The translations under genes and the position numbers were made by a program. From positions 23,500 to 87,499 of the forward strand of contig CAZSIL010000003.1 in assembly GCA_964607025.1 (NCBI GenBank): DNA of 64,000 nucleotides. Reading direction: 5' to 3'. The notes below the pieces were generated by a model. That model made no database searches. It was not told the DNA's origin and saw nothing but the letters and a program-made list of their open reading frames with translations. Numbering within the stretch: the stretch's first letter is position 1; every line of letters starts with the position of its first letter. This stretch comes from SIG565 sp964607025. GTDB lineage: Bacteria > Bacillota > Clostridia > Oscillospirales > Acutalibacteraceae. This document shows, one piece after another, positions 23,841 through 33,063 of this stretch.

Positions 23841-24977
23841 TTGTCGGAAAAATTACGTATTTTACATACCGCCGACCTTCATTTAGGTGCTTCGGTTTCG
23901 GGAATTGGTGCTATCGGTAACACACGAAAAGCCGAGTTTAACATAACGGCTGAAAATATATTTAAAATTTGCCGTGCAAACAGAATTGATTTATTGCTTA
24001 TTGCGGGTGACGTTTTTGAAAACAACTCAGTGGATGACGGCTGCGTTTCCGCCTTTTTGTCATTATGTGAAAACACACCCGATACTTGTATTTTTATAGC
24101 TGCCGGCAACCACGACCCACTGACTGCCGACTCCCCATTTTTAAAATACAATTTACCAAGCAATCTAACGCTTCTGGGTGATAAGGATGAATGTATAACG
24201 CTTAAAGAGAAAAACGTAAGAATATACGGAAAATCCTTTAGCAGTGTTTATATGGCAGGGTCTGACCGTTTCAGTATTGTGCCCGACGACGATGATTTTA
24301 TTAATATTATGGTACTTCACGGGGATATAACTTCTGACAAATCAAGCGTCTACAACCCTATCTCCCAGGATTTTTTGGAAAGCAGCAAAATGGACTACGT
24401 AGCACTCGGCCACGTACACGAATTTTCGGGCATAAAAAGGACGGGAAATACCTATTATGCCTACCCCGGCACCCCTGAGCCGCACGGTTTTGATGAACTG
24501 GGAAACAAAGGCGTTATTTGCGGAGAAATCGGTAAGAATTACTGTAATTTAACCTTTGTTAAAACAGCAAAACGTACCTACCGCTATGAAAAAATAGATA
24601 TAAGTGCCGCTAAAAACAATTTGGAAATTACCGAAATTATCACAGATGAGTTAAATAAAAAATATACAGAAAAATACACCGAAAACCTTTATAAAATTGA
24701 GCTTAAAGGTCAGGTGGACGAGCATCTTAAAATTAACTGCGCCGAAATCACGAGTCGTTTGTGTGAAAAAGTATTCTTTGCAAAGGTTAAAGATAAAACC
24801 GAAATTAAGGTGGATTTGTCCCTTTTAGCAAAAGAAAACACCTTGCGCGGAAAATTCGTTAAAATAATGCTTGAGAAATCTGCAGCCCAGCCCGAAAAAT
24901 CCGAACAAATAAAGCGAGCGTTAAATATCGGGCTTAAAGCGTTTAATTCGGAGGTGAAATTCAGTGAAAATAGATGA
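23841..24977 (+). CDS. DNA-repair metallophosphoesterase (SbcD/YhaO-like)
   Basis: Mre11-type nuclease subunit, about 378 aa. Metal motifs in order: TADLHLG, AGDVFENNS, GNHDPLT, VLHGDI and GHVHEF. The start is a TTG at 23841 (SEKLRILHTADLHLG), preceded by GGGGTG; the ATG further upstream would place coding sequence over the promoter. It overlaps the ATPase gene by 14 bp. The pairing matches B. subtilis YhaO-YhaN rather than the larger SbcD-SbcC. Confidence 0.9.
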   Translation: MSEKLRILHTADLHLGASVSGIGAIGNTRKAEFNITAENIFKICRANRIDLLLIAGDVFENNSVDDGCVSAFLSLCENTPDTCIFIAAGNHDPLTADSPFLKYNLPSNLTLLGDKDECITLKEKNVRIYGKSFSSVYMAGSDRFSIVPDDDDFINIMVLHGDITSDKSSVYNPISQDFLESSKMDYVALGHVHEFSGIKRTGNTYYAYPGTPEPHGFDELGNKGVICGEIGKNYCNLTFVKTAKRTYRYEKIDISAAKNNLEITEIITDELNKKYTEKYTENLYKIELKGQVDEHLKINCAEITSRLCEKVFFAKVKDKTEIKVDLSLLAKENTLRGKFVKIMLEKSAAQPEKSEQIKRALNIGLKAFNSEVKFSENR

Positions 24978-27306
24978 GATACACATTTACGGATTCGGTA
25001 AATTCAAGGATTATAAGCTGAGTTTTGCGGATGATTTCAACTTGATATATGGCGAAAATGAAAACGGCAAAACAACCATTGCCGAGTTTATAAAAATGAT
25101 GTTTTACGGCTCAAGACCGCGCATTACCGACATTTTTAAAAATCCGCGCACGAAATATCGCCCACTTGACGGAACCGCAATGGCAGGAAGTATTACCTTT
25201 TTACACGAGGGCACACGATACCGCCTTGAGCGTGAATTCCGAAACAGTAACGCCACCGATAAAATCACCCTTTATAATCTCGATTTAGGTAATACCGCCG
25301 CGTTATCGGGAAAAGATGATATCGGCGCTAAATTTTTCGGGCTTAATTTCGGTGCTTTTGAAAAAAGCGTGTTTGTCGATAACTCGGTTTCTTTTTCAAA
25401 TGATTCCGAAGCTGATGGCGATATAAATTCCCGCCTTTCAAATATGAGCAACACAGGGGATGAAGATATATCCTATGAAACTGTGGTAAAACGCATAACG
25501 GCAGCTATGGAAGAAATCAAAACAAAAACAGGCCGCGGCGGTACGCTTATAAAATTAGATGCAGCATTAAATGCGCTCGATGAAGAAACCGCAATACAAA
25601 AAAACCGCGCTATAAAGCGTGATGAATTAGAATCCGTTATTGAAGAAAAATCCTTAGTTTGCGATAAATTAGCAAAAGAAAAGCACGCCTGCTTTGAAAA
25701 ACTTAAAGCGGCGGAAAAGCTTGAAATCAAAACAAAACTCGAAGAATTTATAAATGTTGCAACCGATTATGAAAAAATCGAAAGCTCCATAACTCTTCCT
25801 AACGGTAAAGTTGCCGATAAACAGTTCTGCGACAACCTAACCGAAATAATCAAAAAGGCCGAAAAGGCATCCGAAAAGTGTGATGCTCTATCAATAGAAA
25901 TCGACCGTATAACCAATGATGTTGCGGTTTTAGAACAGGCGGCGGCATCAAACGAGAGTGCCGACACGTTAAAAGCAAAGCTTAACGAAATTAATGACGG
26001 CACAATATCACTCGAACACAAGAAAGATGCGCTTGAACTCGATATTATGCGCCAAAAAGAAAAAATCGCCGGTGCTAAATCTACGCTTAATTTACCGCTC
26101 GTTATTATCGGTGCTATCATTTTAGCAATATCAGTCGTCGGTGGAATTTTGGTATCACCTTATATTTTTGTAGGCGCGGCTCTCGGTATAATTTTAATGA
26201 TTCTATCCTTCATTTTAAAACGTAAGCCCAACACAAATCACTACCAAAGCGAGTTGGCATTACTTAAAAAAGAACTTGAAAATACCGAAAGCGAAATTAA
26301 TACAGCAAAACAAAAAGCGCAAGAATTTAACCTTCAAATCACCCAGCTGACAGTTAAAGCGGCAACAGATGAATCTCTTATAAATGAGAAAAAAACACAA
26401 ATTATTGAGCGACGCACTGCGCTACTCGAATCACAAAACGAATCGGCAAATATATTAAAACAAATGCTCGAAACGGCATCACTGTTGCGCAGCGTACCTG
26501 ATATTAACGGTGCTAAAATACTTGTTCGCGAAACAAGAGAAAAACTCGAAGAATTAGGGCGACTGCAAATCGCGGCAGAATATGCAGCAAAGGGTACAAA
26601 TTGTAAAAATTTAGCCGATGCTAAAGCTAAATTAGCAACTATATCAGATACCGAGAACGGTCATTTTGCACCGCTTGATGAAATACGCGATGAGTTAAAA
26701 CAAATCACCGAAGAACATGCCACCGCCTTACGCGAACTCGCATCCTTAAAGGCAGAAGCTAGGGCATCGTTTTCAGGGCTTCGCGTTCCTGCCGAGCTCG
26801 AAAAGGAAAAACGTGAATTGTGTGAGCAAAAAAATGAACAAAGCGATTACTACGATGACCTATCCTTAGCACTTGAGGGTTTAACTACAGCATTCGTAGA
26901 AATCCGCCGAAGTTTTAGCGGTGTGCTTGAAAAAAGAGCGCTCGAGTTATTATCGGGTATTACAAACGGCAAATACAATGAAATCAACGTATCAAAAAGC
27001 TTTGACATAACAGTAGCCGACCGCGATAGTTTCGGTTCGCACGGACTCGAATATTTAAGCAAGGGCGCTATGCATCAAGCATACTTTTCCTTACGCTTAG
27101 CCCTTAGTGAACTGATGGGCAAGGATGTAGGCGGTCTCCCCATAATTTTAGATGACGCTTTTTCGCAGTATGACGATAAACGCCTTCTAAAAGCACTTGA
27201 ATTTATAAAACAGTATTCCGAAACTGCGCAAGTAATATTTTTCACCTGTCATAATGACTGTAAGCGCATAGCAGAAAACATAGGTGCACAAGTTATTAAT
27301 TTATAG
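24964..27306 (+). CDS. SMC-like ATPase with internal membrane hairpin (YhaN-like)
   Basis: 780 aa partner of the phosphoesterase. The N-terminal half-ATPase has Walker A YGENENGKTTIAEF (33-46). Coiled coils run over about 190-370 and 425-640; between them is a hydrophobic hairpin of about 40 residues (378-418; LPLVIIGAIILAISVVGG..) that should tether the protein to the membrane, as in YhaN. The C-terminal half-ATPase has the signature LEYLSKGAMHQAYFSLRLAL and Walker B LPIILDDAFSQYD. The start is a GTG with GGAGGTG before it. Terminated at 27311-27348. Confidence 0.88.
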   Translation: MKIDEIHIYGFGKFKDYKLSFADDFNLIYGENENGKTTIAEFIKMMFYGSRPRITDIFKNPRTKYRPLDGTAMAGSITFLHEGTRYRLEREFRNSNATDKITLYNLDLGNTAALSGKDDIGAKFFGLNFGAFEKSVFVDNSVSFSNDSEADGDINSRLSNMSNTGDEDISYETVVKRITAAMEEIKTKTGRGGTLIKLDAALNALDEETAIQKNRAIKRDELESVIEEKSLVCDKLAKEKHACFEKLKAAEKLEIKTKLEEFINVATDYEKIESSITLPNGKVADKQFCDNLTEIIKKAEKASEKCDALSIEIDRITNDVAVLEQAAASNESADTLKAKLNEINDGTISLEHKKDALELDIMRQKEKIAGAKSTLNLPLVIIGAIILAISVVGGILVSPYIFVGAALGIILMILSFILKRKPNTNHYQSELALLKKELENTESEINTAKQKAQEFNLQITQLTVKAATDESLINEKKTQIIERRTALLESQNESANILKQMLETASLLRSVPDINGAKILVRETREKLEELGRLQIAAEYAAKGTNCKNLADAKAKLATISDTENGHFAPLDEIRDELKQITEEHATALRELASLKAEARASFSGLRVPAELEKEKRELCEQKNEQSDYYDDLSLALEGLTTAFVEIRRSFSGVLEKRALELLSGITNGKYNEINVSKSFDITVADRDSFGSHGLEYLSKGAMHQAYFSLRLALSELMGKDVGGLPIILDDAFSQYDDKRLLKALEFIKQYSETAQVIFFTCHNDCKRIAENIGAQVINL

Positions 27307-27310
27307 CAAA

Positions 27311-27348
27311 AAACAACCCTGATAGATAATAATCTATCAGGGTTGTTT
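27311..27348. terminator. Shared 17-bp terminator between the yhaN-like gene and proS
   Basis: AAACAACCCTGATAGAT pairs perfectly with its complement around AATA; A and T flanks on both sides let it serve both convergent genes. Confidence 0.9.
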
Positions 27349-27366
27349 AATTTTGTATTGCTAATA

Positions 27367-28800
27367 TTAATATGCCTTGCCCCAATAAAGCATCTTGGTA
27401 GCTTTCTTACCACAGCACACACAGGTTTCCCCTATGTTTTCCTGTTCGAACGGTATACAACGCGATGAAACACCTGCTCTTTCTTTAAGAGCATCTTCAC
27501 ATGCGCGGTCCCCGCACCACATAGCGCGGATAAATCCGGGCTTATTTTCGGCAATGTCGCACATTTCATCCATATTGTGCGCATCATACATCATAGTATT
27601 GCGCCTATTAAGTGCCTTTTCATAAAGACCGTCGCGCACAGCTGCTAACAATTCAGGAATTTTGGTTTCTAGTTCATCAAGAGAAACCGTTATCTTTTCT
27701 CCGTTATCGCGACGTGCAATTACACAGCAGTTGTTTTCGATATCTCTGGGGCCGAGTTCAAGTCGCAGCGGTACACCCTTCATTTCATACTCGGCAAATT
27801 TCCAACCGGGCGACTGCTCACTTAAATCGATTTTAGCGCGGCAAATCTTTTTAAGATTTTCGTACACGGCGGTTGCCTTTTCAGTAACACCCTCTTTGTG
27901 CGACGCGATGGGCACAACAACAACCTGTATAGGAGCAATATCAGGCGGCAATACAAGGCCGTTATCGTCGCCGTGCGTCATAATAATCGCACCTATAAGA
28001 CGGGTTGAAACACCCCAAGAAGTTTGGAAAGGAGTGGACAGTTTATTTTCCTTATCGGTGAACTGAATACCGAACGCCTTGGCAAAACCGTCGCCAAAGA
28101 AGTGCGAAGTACCGCTTTGTAATGCCTTACCGTCATGCATCATAGCTTCGATAGTATAGGTATCAACGGCACCAGCAAAACGCTCTTTCTCGGTTTTAAC
28201 ACCCTTTATCACAGGAATTGCGAGATACTTTTCAGCAAAGTCGGCATAAACGTTTAACATCCTAATTGTCTCAGCTTGCGCTTCTTCAGCCGTTGCGTGA
28301 ATAGTATGTCCTTCCTGCCAATGAAACTCACGAGAACGAAGGAAAGGACGAGTAGTCTTCTCCCAACGAACAACACTGCACCACTGATTATATAATTTCG
28401 GTAAATCACGCCACGAGTGAATTATGTTTTTATAATGGTCACAAAAAAGTGTTTCGGACGTAGGCCTTACGCACATTCTTTCTTCCAACTTGTCGTTACC
28501 GCCGTGGGTCACCCAAGCAACCTCTGGCGCAAATCCTTCAACGTGGTCCTTTTCTTTTTGCAATAAGCTTTCTGGTATGAACATAGGCATAGAAACATTT
28601 TCGTGACCCGTTTCCTTAAACATACCGTCCATAATTCTTTGAACGTTTTCCCAAATTGCCCAACCGTACGGACGGATAATCATACAGCCCTTAACCGATG
28701 AATAGTCGATTAATTCTGCTTTAACTACAACATCCGTGTACCATTTTGCAAAATCTACGTCCATAGACGTAATTTCTTTTACTAACTTTTCCTTAGCCAT
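27367..28800 (-). CDS. proS: Prolyl-tRNA synthetase (archaeal/eukaryotic-type)
   Basis: Class II synthetase charging tRNA-Pro. About 477 aa, without the editing insertion of the E. coli type and with a C-terminal zinc-like extension (CIPFEQENIGETCVCCGKKATKMLYWGKAY region), which marks the ProS type 3 subgroup. Motif 2 is around TRPFLRSREFHWQEGHT. The ATG at 28800 is preceded by GGTGAT. No T-box was found upstream. It follows aroC on the same strand by about 50 bp. Confidence 0.95.
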   Translation of the reverse strand: MAKEKLVKEITSMDVDFAKWYTDVVVKAELIDYSSVKGCMIIRPYGWAIWENVQRIMDGMFKETGHENVSMPMFIPESLLQKEKDHVEGFAPEVAWVTHGGNDKLEERMCVRPTSETLFCDHYKNIIHSWRDLPKLYNQWCSVVRWEKTTRPFLRSREFHWQEGHTIHATAEEAQAETIRMLNVYADFAEKYLAIPVIKGVKTEKERFAGAVDTYTIEAMMHDGKALQSGTSHFFGDGFAKAFGIQFTDKENKLSTPFQTSWGVSTRLIGAIIMTHGDDNGLVLPPDIAPIQVVVVPIASHKEGVTEKATAVYENLKKICRAKIDLSEQSPGWKFAEYEMKGVPLRLELGPRDIENNCCVIARRDNGEKITVSLDELETKIPELLAAVRDGLYEKALNRRNTMMYDAHNMDEMCDIAENKPGFIRAMWCGDRACEDALKERAGVSSRCIPFEQENIGETCVCCGKKATKMLYWGKAY

Positions 28801-28853
28801 TTTTATCACCAACGATTATTATAATGGTTATTGAGTATTTTTGCAACACTTAT

Positions 28854-29942
28854 TTACAATGCATCATCTTCCGCCAAAAGCATAGTTATCGCCACTGCCA
28901 CCGCCGCCTCAATTGCCGGCAAAGCGCGTGGAACAATACATGGGTCGTGTCTGCCCTTTATTTGAAGTATCACATTTTCGTGTGTTTCAAGATTAACAGT
29001 GTTTTGCGGCATAAATATAGATGGGGTGGGTTTTAATGCAACGCGTACAATCACCGGCATACCCGTCGTCATACCTCCCACAATTCCGCCGCAATTATTG
29101 GTTGCAGTAACAACTCTATCACCTTCGTAATAATATGAATCATTTGCCTCACTTCCGCGAAGAAACGAAAAATCAAAACCGGCACCAAATGATATACCCT
29201 TAACGGCAGGAACACCGTAAATTACGGAAGAAATTATATTTTCCACGCCGCCAAACATATGGTTTCCTATACCTACGGGCATACCTATAACGGCAATTTC
29301 AACCGCGCCGCCGATACTGTCGCCGTCATTTTTGGCATTTTCTATTACTCGGCGCATATCTTCTTTAGCATCACTACTATTAGTTGCGAAATACTCGTCC
29401 GATAATTTCTCAAGCCGCGCAACATCTACTGTAACGGGGTCAAAGGCGATATCAAAACTGTCGCCAATATTAAAAACGTGGCCGCCAACGGTTATCCCCT
29501 TGGTTTTTAAATACTCGCGGCAAATCGCGCCAAGTGCTGTGAGCGGCGCTGTCATCCTGCCCGAAAAATGTCCGCTGCCGCGCATATCGGCAGTGCCGTT
29601 ATATTTAACAAATGCGGGATAGTCAGCGTGATTGGGGCGCGGAGTGAATTTTAAATTATCATAGTCCCCAGATTTTGTATTGGTGTTTTTAATAACAATG
29701 CGGATTTCTCCCCCCGTTGTAACACCGTTTTCTACACCTGATACAATTTCCACCTTGTCGGGCTCATGCCTTGCAGTTGCGGTGGGATCTTGACCGGGGG
29801 CGCGCCTGAGCATTTGCCTTTCTATATTTTCTTCACTTAATTTTACGCCTTTGGGAAAGCCAACCATTACGGCTTCAAGCTGTTCTGAGTGACTTCCGCC
29901 CGTAATTTCTATCTTTAATTTATTCCCGATTTTTGAAGTCAA
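28854..29942 (-). CDS. aroC: Chorismate synthase (divergent)
   Basis: Converts EPSP to chorismate using reduced FMN, the last common step to aromatic amino acids. About 362 aa from a TTG at 29942 (AGGTGG upstream; a GTG three codons earlier lies in that site). Conserved: RRAPGQDPTATARHEPD, RPNHADYPAFVKY and the NNCGGIVGGMTTGMPV segment. Odd: the family motif usually read GESHG is GGSHS here, and the usual GGGR-SAR-ET block reads GSGHFSGRMT. Probably still functional, as the rest aligns over full length. Confidence 0.9.
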   Translation of the reverse strand: MTSKIGNKLKIEITGGSHSEQLEAVMVGFPKGVKLSEENIERQMLRRAPGQDPTATARHEPDKVEIVSGVENGVTTGGEIRIVIKNTNTKSGDYDNLKFTPRPNHADYPAFVKYNGTADMRGSGHFSGRMTAPLTALGAICREYLKTKGITVGGHVFNIGDSFDIAFDPVTVDVARLEKLSDEYFATNSSDAKEDMRRVIENAKNDGDSIGGAVEIAVIGMPVGIGNHMFGGVENIISSVIYGVPAVKGISFGAGFDFSFLRGSEANDSYYYEGDRVVTATNNCGGIVGGMTTGMPVIVRVALKPTPSIFMPQNTVNLETHENVILQIKGRHDPCIVPRALPAIEAAVAVAITMLLAEDDAL

Positions 29943-29977
29943 AAAAACCACCTACTTAAAATTTTTAAATAAAAATG

Positions 29978-30030
29978 TTGACAAAACACATATTTCCACA
30001 TATTATTTTATTAGGGCGCTCATTGCCTAA
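29978..30030 (+). promoter_or_regulatory. acpP promoter with inverted repeat at the start site
   Basis: -35 TTGACA (29978-29983), 17-bp spacer, -10 TATTAT (30001-30006). TTAGG (30011-30015) and CCTAA (30026-30030) flank a 10-base core over the expected start. It could be the operator of a fatty-acid regulator, but it does not match FapR boxes well. Confidence 0.6.
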
Positions 30031-30072
30031 AGTTAGAATATGGGTTTTTCCTATATCTCAGGAGGATTATTT

Positions 30073-30300
30073 ATGATTTTTGAAAGAATTAAAGAAATAC
30101 TTGCAGATCAGCTCGATTCCGATATTGATGCTATGTCAATGGAATCTGATATTGCTAACGACCTTGGAGCTGATAGCTTGGATGTTGTTGAATTACTTAT
30201 GGCTATCGAGGATGAGTTTGAGGTTGAGATTCCTGATGAAGAAATCGAGAACATCAAAACCATTGGAGACCTTGTTAAGTACATTGAAAATAATAAGTAA
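30073..30300 (+). CDS. acpP: Acyl carrier protein
   Basis: Carries acyl chains in fatty-acid synthesis on a 4'-phosphopantetheine arm. 75 aa, acidic. The attachment serine is in DLGADSLDVVELLMAIE. AGGAGG stands 8 bases before the ATG at 30073; the ORF upstream to 30040 is leader. It is not next to other fab genes in this window. Confidence 0.96.
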   Translation: MIFERIKEILADQLDSDIDAMSMESDIANDLGADSLDVVELLMAIEDEFEVEIPDEEIENIKTIGDLVKYIENNK

Positions 30301-30314
30301 ATCTAATCTTTCCA

Positions 30315-30347
30315 AAACCGCCGAATTTTCGGCGGTTTATTTTTTTA
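30315..30347 (+). terminator. acpP terminator
   Basis: AAACCGCCG/CGGCGGTTT with a 6-base loop and a following T-run. It overlaps the stop of the convergent permease gene. Confidence 0.88.
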
Positions 30348-33063
30348 TCAACCTGAACGTAATATTTGCAGCACACGATATAACGGTTATCAAAGCCGTT
30401 ATGCACACCGTCTTAACGAGCGGCACAAAGCCAATATAGGACACTGTTCCAATACCGTCAAACCCGATTTGTGCAAACGGCAAATTAACAAGAAGTGATA
30501 AAGCGACTCCAACTATTGTGCCGATAACAAACACCGCCACGGTTTCGAGCGCAAAATATGCGGCAATATATTTAAAAGATATACCCGAAAACCGTAACTG
30601 CTTAATTTCCCCACTGCGTTTCGAATAAAGCAAACTCGCTACCGCCATTATCATCGCTGCCCCTAATATTACCGACGGATAATATACCGCGCGTGATAAT
30701 TTTTCTATATCTTGCGTGTCAATTTTATCTTTTTCGGTAACACTATACACAATCCCTGTATCGTTAAGTGCGACTACTTCATCCGATAAACTCTTTGTAT
30801 TCTTAATGAGCAAAGTATCAGCAGTCGTTTGCTTATCAAGTGCTTTCCAATATAAATTGGGATGGATATAGATATAGTCCCCAACGTAATTTTTAGTAAT
30901 ATCTGTTATGGTAAATTGTGCCGAAATATCACCAATCGTAACATTAAGCACACTCCCCTTTTTGATTCCGTTTTTCTTGGCAAAAGCATCGGTTACAATT
31001 ACGGCATCCTCCGTAAAATCGCCGCTAACCGATATAAATTCGCTGATTTTTTCGGCATCTTCAGGTACTATTGAAGTTATAAAACTATTTTTGTTATCAT
31101 CCTTGAGCATTAATGTATCACAAGTCACAGCAAGATACTCTTTGCCACCGAGATAAGCAGTCATTTGCTCATTCTGTTTATAATCGGTCTGTGGGTTTAA
31201 ATCTACCAACAAATCGTATTTTTGTATGTTTTCATACTGCATTGTATTTATCTTATTTGCGGGGAAACTAATGGTCAGGGCGAATAAAACACATACCGTC
31301 ACTAGCGCAACACAAAGCGCAAAAGCCAAAAAAAGATATTTCTTTTTAATTATGTTCCTTATAAGCACACGAAGAATTACAGGAAATTTTTCAGATACTG
31401 TGGGATAAAAGATATTATCCTCTCGCGGTTTTTCGAAATCAATTAACATACGGTGCACAAAAATGATTGTACCGATAACCGCCACCAATATTAGCACAGC
31501 ACTTATTATTAACGCTATATACCCCGCTGACGTATTTTCTGTGGGTATATTATATATACCGCCAATAACCGTATTAAGCGCGGTTGGTATGATTCCGGCA
31601 AATATGATGCCAAAAATTCCACCGATAACGGCACCGCTGCCCATTACAGATGCAAAACCGATTTGTGTTTTTTTAACATCTATAACTACAGTTTTTAAAA
31701 CATCAATTCTTGCCTTCTCTTTGAGTACTGCAAAATACGCGACAACAACTATTATACTGCAACACAACACTAAAACTATTATCGGTATCACCGAAAAAAC
31801 AGTGGCAATGCCCGAATAATTCTTGTAAACGTTTGCATAGCCCACATTATCGGTGCGATAGCTAAACGACCATTTTTGAGCATATTCCTCATGACTGTTG
31901 TTTTTAGCATTATCAAGATTTTTCTTGGCTTCTTTGAGTTTTTTCTCGGTGCTTTTCTCTATGCTCTTTTTGTCGTTCTCAAGCCGCGCCGCTGTACCCT
32001 TGTTTAAATCATTGTTCTCATTATCGCGCTGATAAGCCGCCAACGCCGCATCGTATTCCTGCTTTTTCTCAAGATACGATGCATCATTTTTGAGTAAATC
32101 GAGTTCGGCCTTTTTAATTTCTAATTCGGCTTTTACATTTAGAAGGCGTTCATCCTCCGCTTTGGTTTTTTCGGTGATGTTTTTTATAATCTCGGTTAAT
32201 TCCTTAACTGCTTTTTCGCCTTCACTTTTAATATAATCGTACTGCTTTTGCAGTTTTTCGATATTTGTTGCATCCGCATCATTAAGCCCAGCGCCACGCT
32301 TTTGTTCACGCTCTCGAGCCAAAACATTTACGGGACCCGAAACGGTGTTAACGAAAACTGTATATCCATGCGAAAAACTGTTAAGCTGGGAACTTCCTTC
32401 TAAAATCACATTAATTTCGGTATAAGGCGCTTCGGGTGAAAATGCAGTATCCCTCACAAATATAACAACTTGGGTTCCGTTATCGTTTACCGCATTTGTA
32501 TCCTTTACAAAAGACGAATATTCAGGTGAAGAAACAAGCCCCGTAACCGTAAAATCGGTTTGTGCGGCATAACCTGTATTACTGTTTAGTGATATCGTAT
32601 CGCCTATTTTTATATTGCCTTCAAGCGCATTTGACACCACCGCAACACAACTGTTTGCATCGGTTGGATAGCTGCCTTTTATAATGCGCGGAGCCGCTAC
32701 TTCGCTATCGGGATTTGCGGCAATACTGTCAAAACCAATTCCGTAAATTTTAGCACCGTAGTTGCCTAATGAATTCACCGAAACACTTGTATCTGCTGAT
32801 ATTACCGCCGTTGCTTTTTCAACCTCCGCCAAATCGGATACAGCAATCACATCCTCCCTTGTGAAACCGAGATTTGACGTGATTTTTATATCCCACATCT
32901 TATTTTTATCAAAATAATTTTCGGTGTTACCCTTAAAATTTATTGCATGACAAATCATACCGGCAGACAAAACTGTTGCCAGAAAAACAGTTAAGCAAAT
33001 TATCAAGACACTGCCGATATTGCGTTTTACTCTTTTTAAATATGAAGTAAAAAGCGATGCCAT
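30337..33063 (-). CDS. ABC transporter permease, FtsX/MacB type, with coiled-coil domain
   Basis: About 908 aa membrane protein with two FtsX-type halves. TM1 is about 16-36. A large outside domain follows, containing a charged coiled coil (about 255-390, rich in EIKKAELDLL-type heptads), then three helices (about 415-540). A second half starts near 570 with its own outside domain (590-790) and three C-terminal helices. The ATG overlaps the stop of the upstream gene (TAATG; a GTG at 33069 is an alternative). It is coupled to the glycosidase-like/ABC fusion and is probably its membrane partner. The substrate is unknown. Confidence 0.85.
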   Translation of the reverse strand: MASLFTSYLKRVKRNIGSVLIICLTVFLATVLSAGMICHAINFKGNTENYFDKNKMWDIKITSNLGFTREDVIAVSDLAEVEKATAVISADTSVSVNSLGNYGAKIYGIGFDSIAANPDSEVAAPRIIKGSYPTDANSCVAVVSNALEGNIKIGDTISLNSNTGYAAQTDFTVTGLVSSPEYSSFVKDTNAVNDNGTQVVIFVRDTAFSPEAPYTEINVILEGSSQLNSFSHGYTVFVNTVSGPVNVLAREREQKRGAGLNDADATNIEKLQKQYDYIKSEGEKAVKELTEIIKNITEKTKAEDERLLNVKAELEIKKAELDLLKNDASYLEKKQEYDAALAAYQRDNENNDLNKGTAARLENDKKSIEKSTEKKLKEAKKNLDNAKNNSHEEYAQKWSFSYRTDNVGYANVYKNYSGIATVFSVIPIIVLVLCCSIIVVVAYFAVLKEKARIDVLKTVVIDVKKTQIGFASVMGSGAVIGGIFGIIFAGIIPTALNTVIGGIYNIPTENTSAGYIALIISAVLILVAVIGTIIFVHRMLIDFEKPREDNIFYPTVSEKFPVILRVLIRNIIKKKYLFLAFALCVALVTVCVLFALTISFPANKINTMQYENIQKYDLLVDLNPQTDYKQNEQMTAYLGGKEYLAVTCDTLMLKDDNKNSFITSIVPEDAEKISEFISVSGDFTEDAVIVTDAFAKKNGIKKGSVLNVTIGDISAQFTITDITKNYVGDYIYIHPNLYWKALDKQTTADTLLIKNTKSLSDEVVALNDTGIVYSVTEKDKIDTQDIEKLSRAVYYPSVILGAAMIMAVASLLYSKRSGEIKQLRFSGISFKYIAAYFALETVAVFVIGTIVGVALSLLVNLPFAQIGFDGIGTVSYIGFVPLVKTVCITALITVISCAANITFRLIKK

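Noticed and set aside
25767..26120. Minus-strand Ser-rich frame within the SMC-like gene
   Set aside because: Shadow of a coiled-coil coding region; no ribosome site and low-complexity composition.
12000..30000. T-box leaders upstream of serS and proS
   Set aside because: The leaders are too short and the T-box sequence (TGGNACCGCG) is absent; the gltX leader was checked as well.
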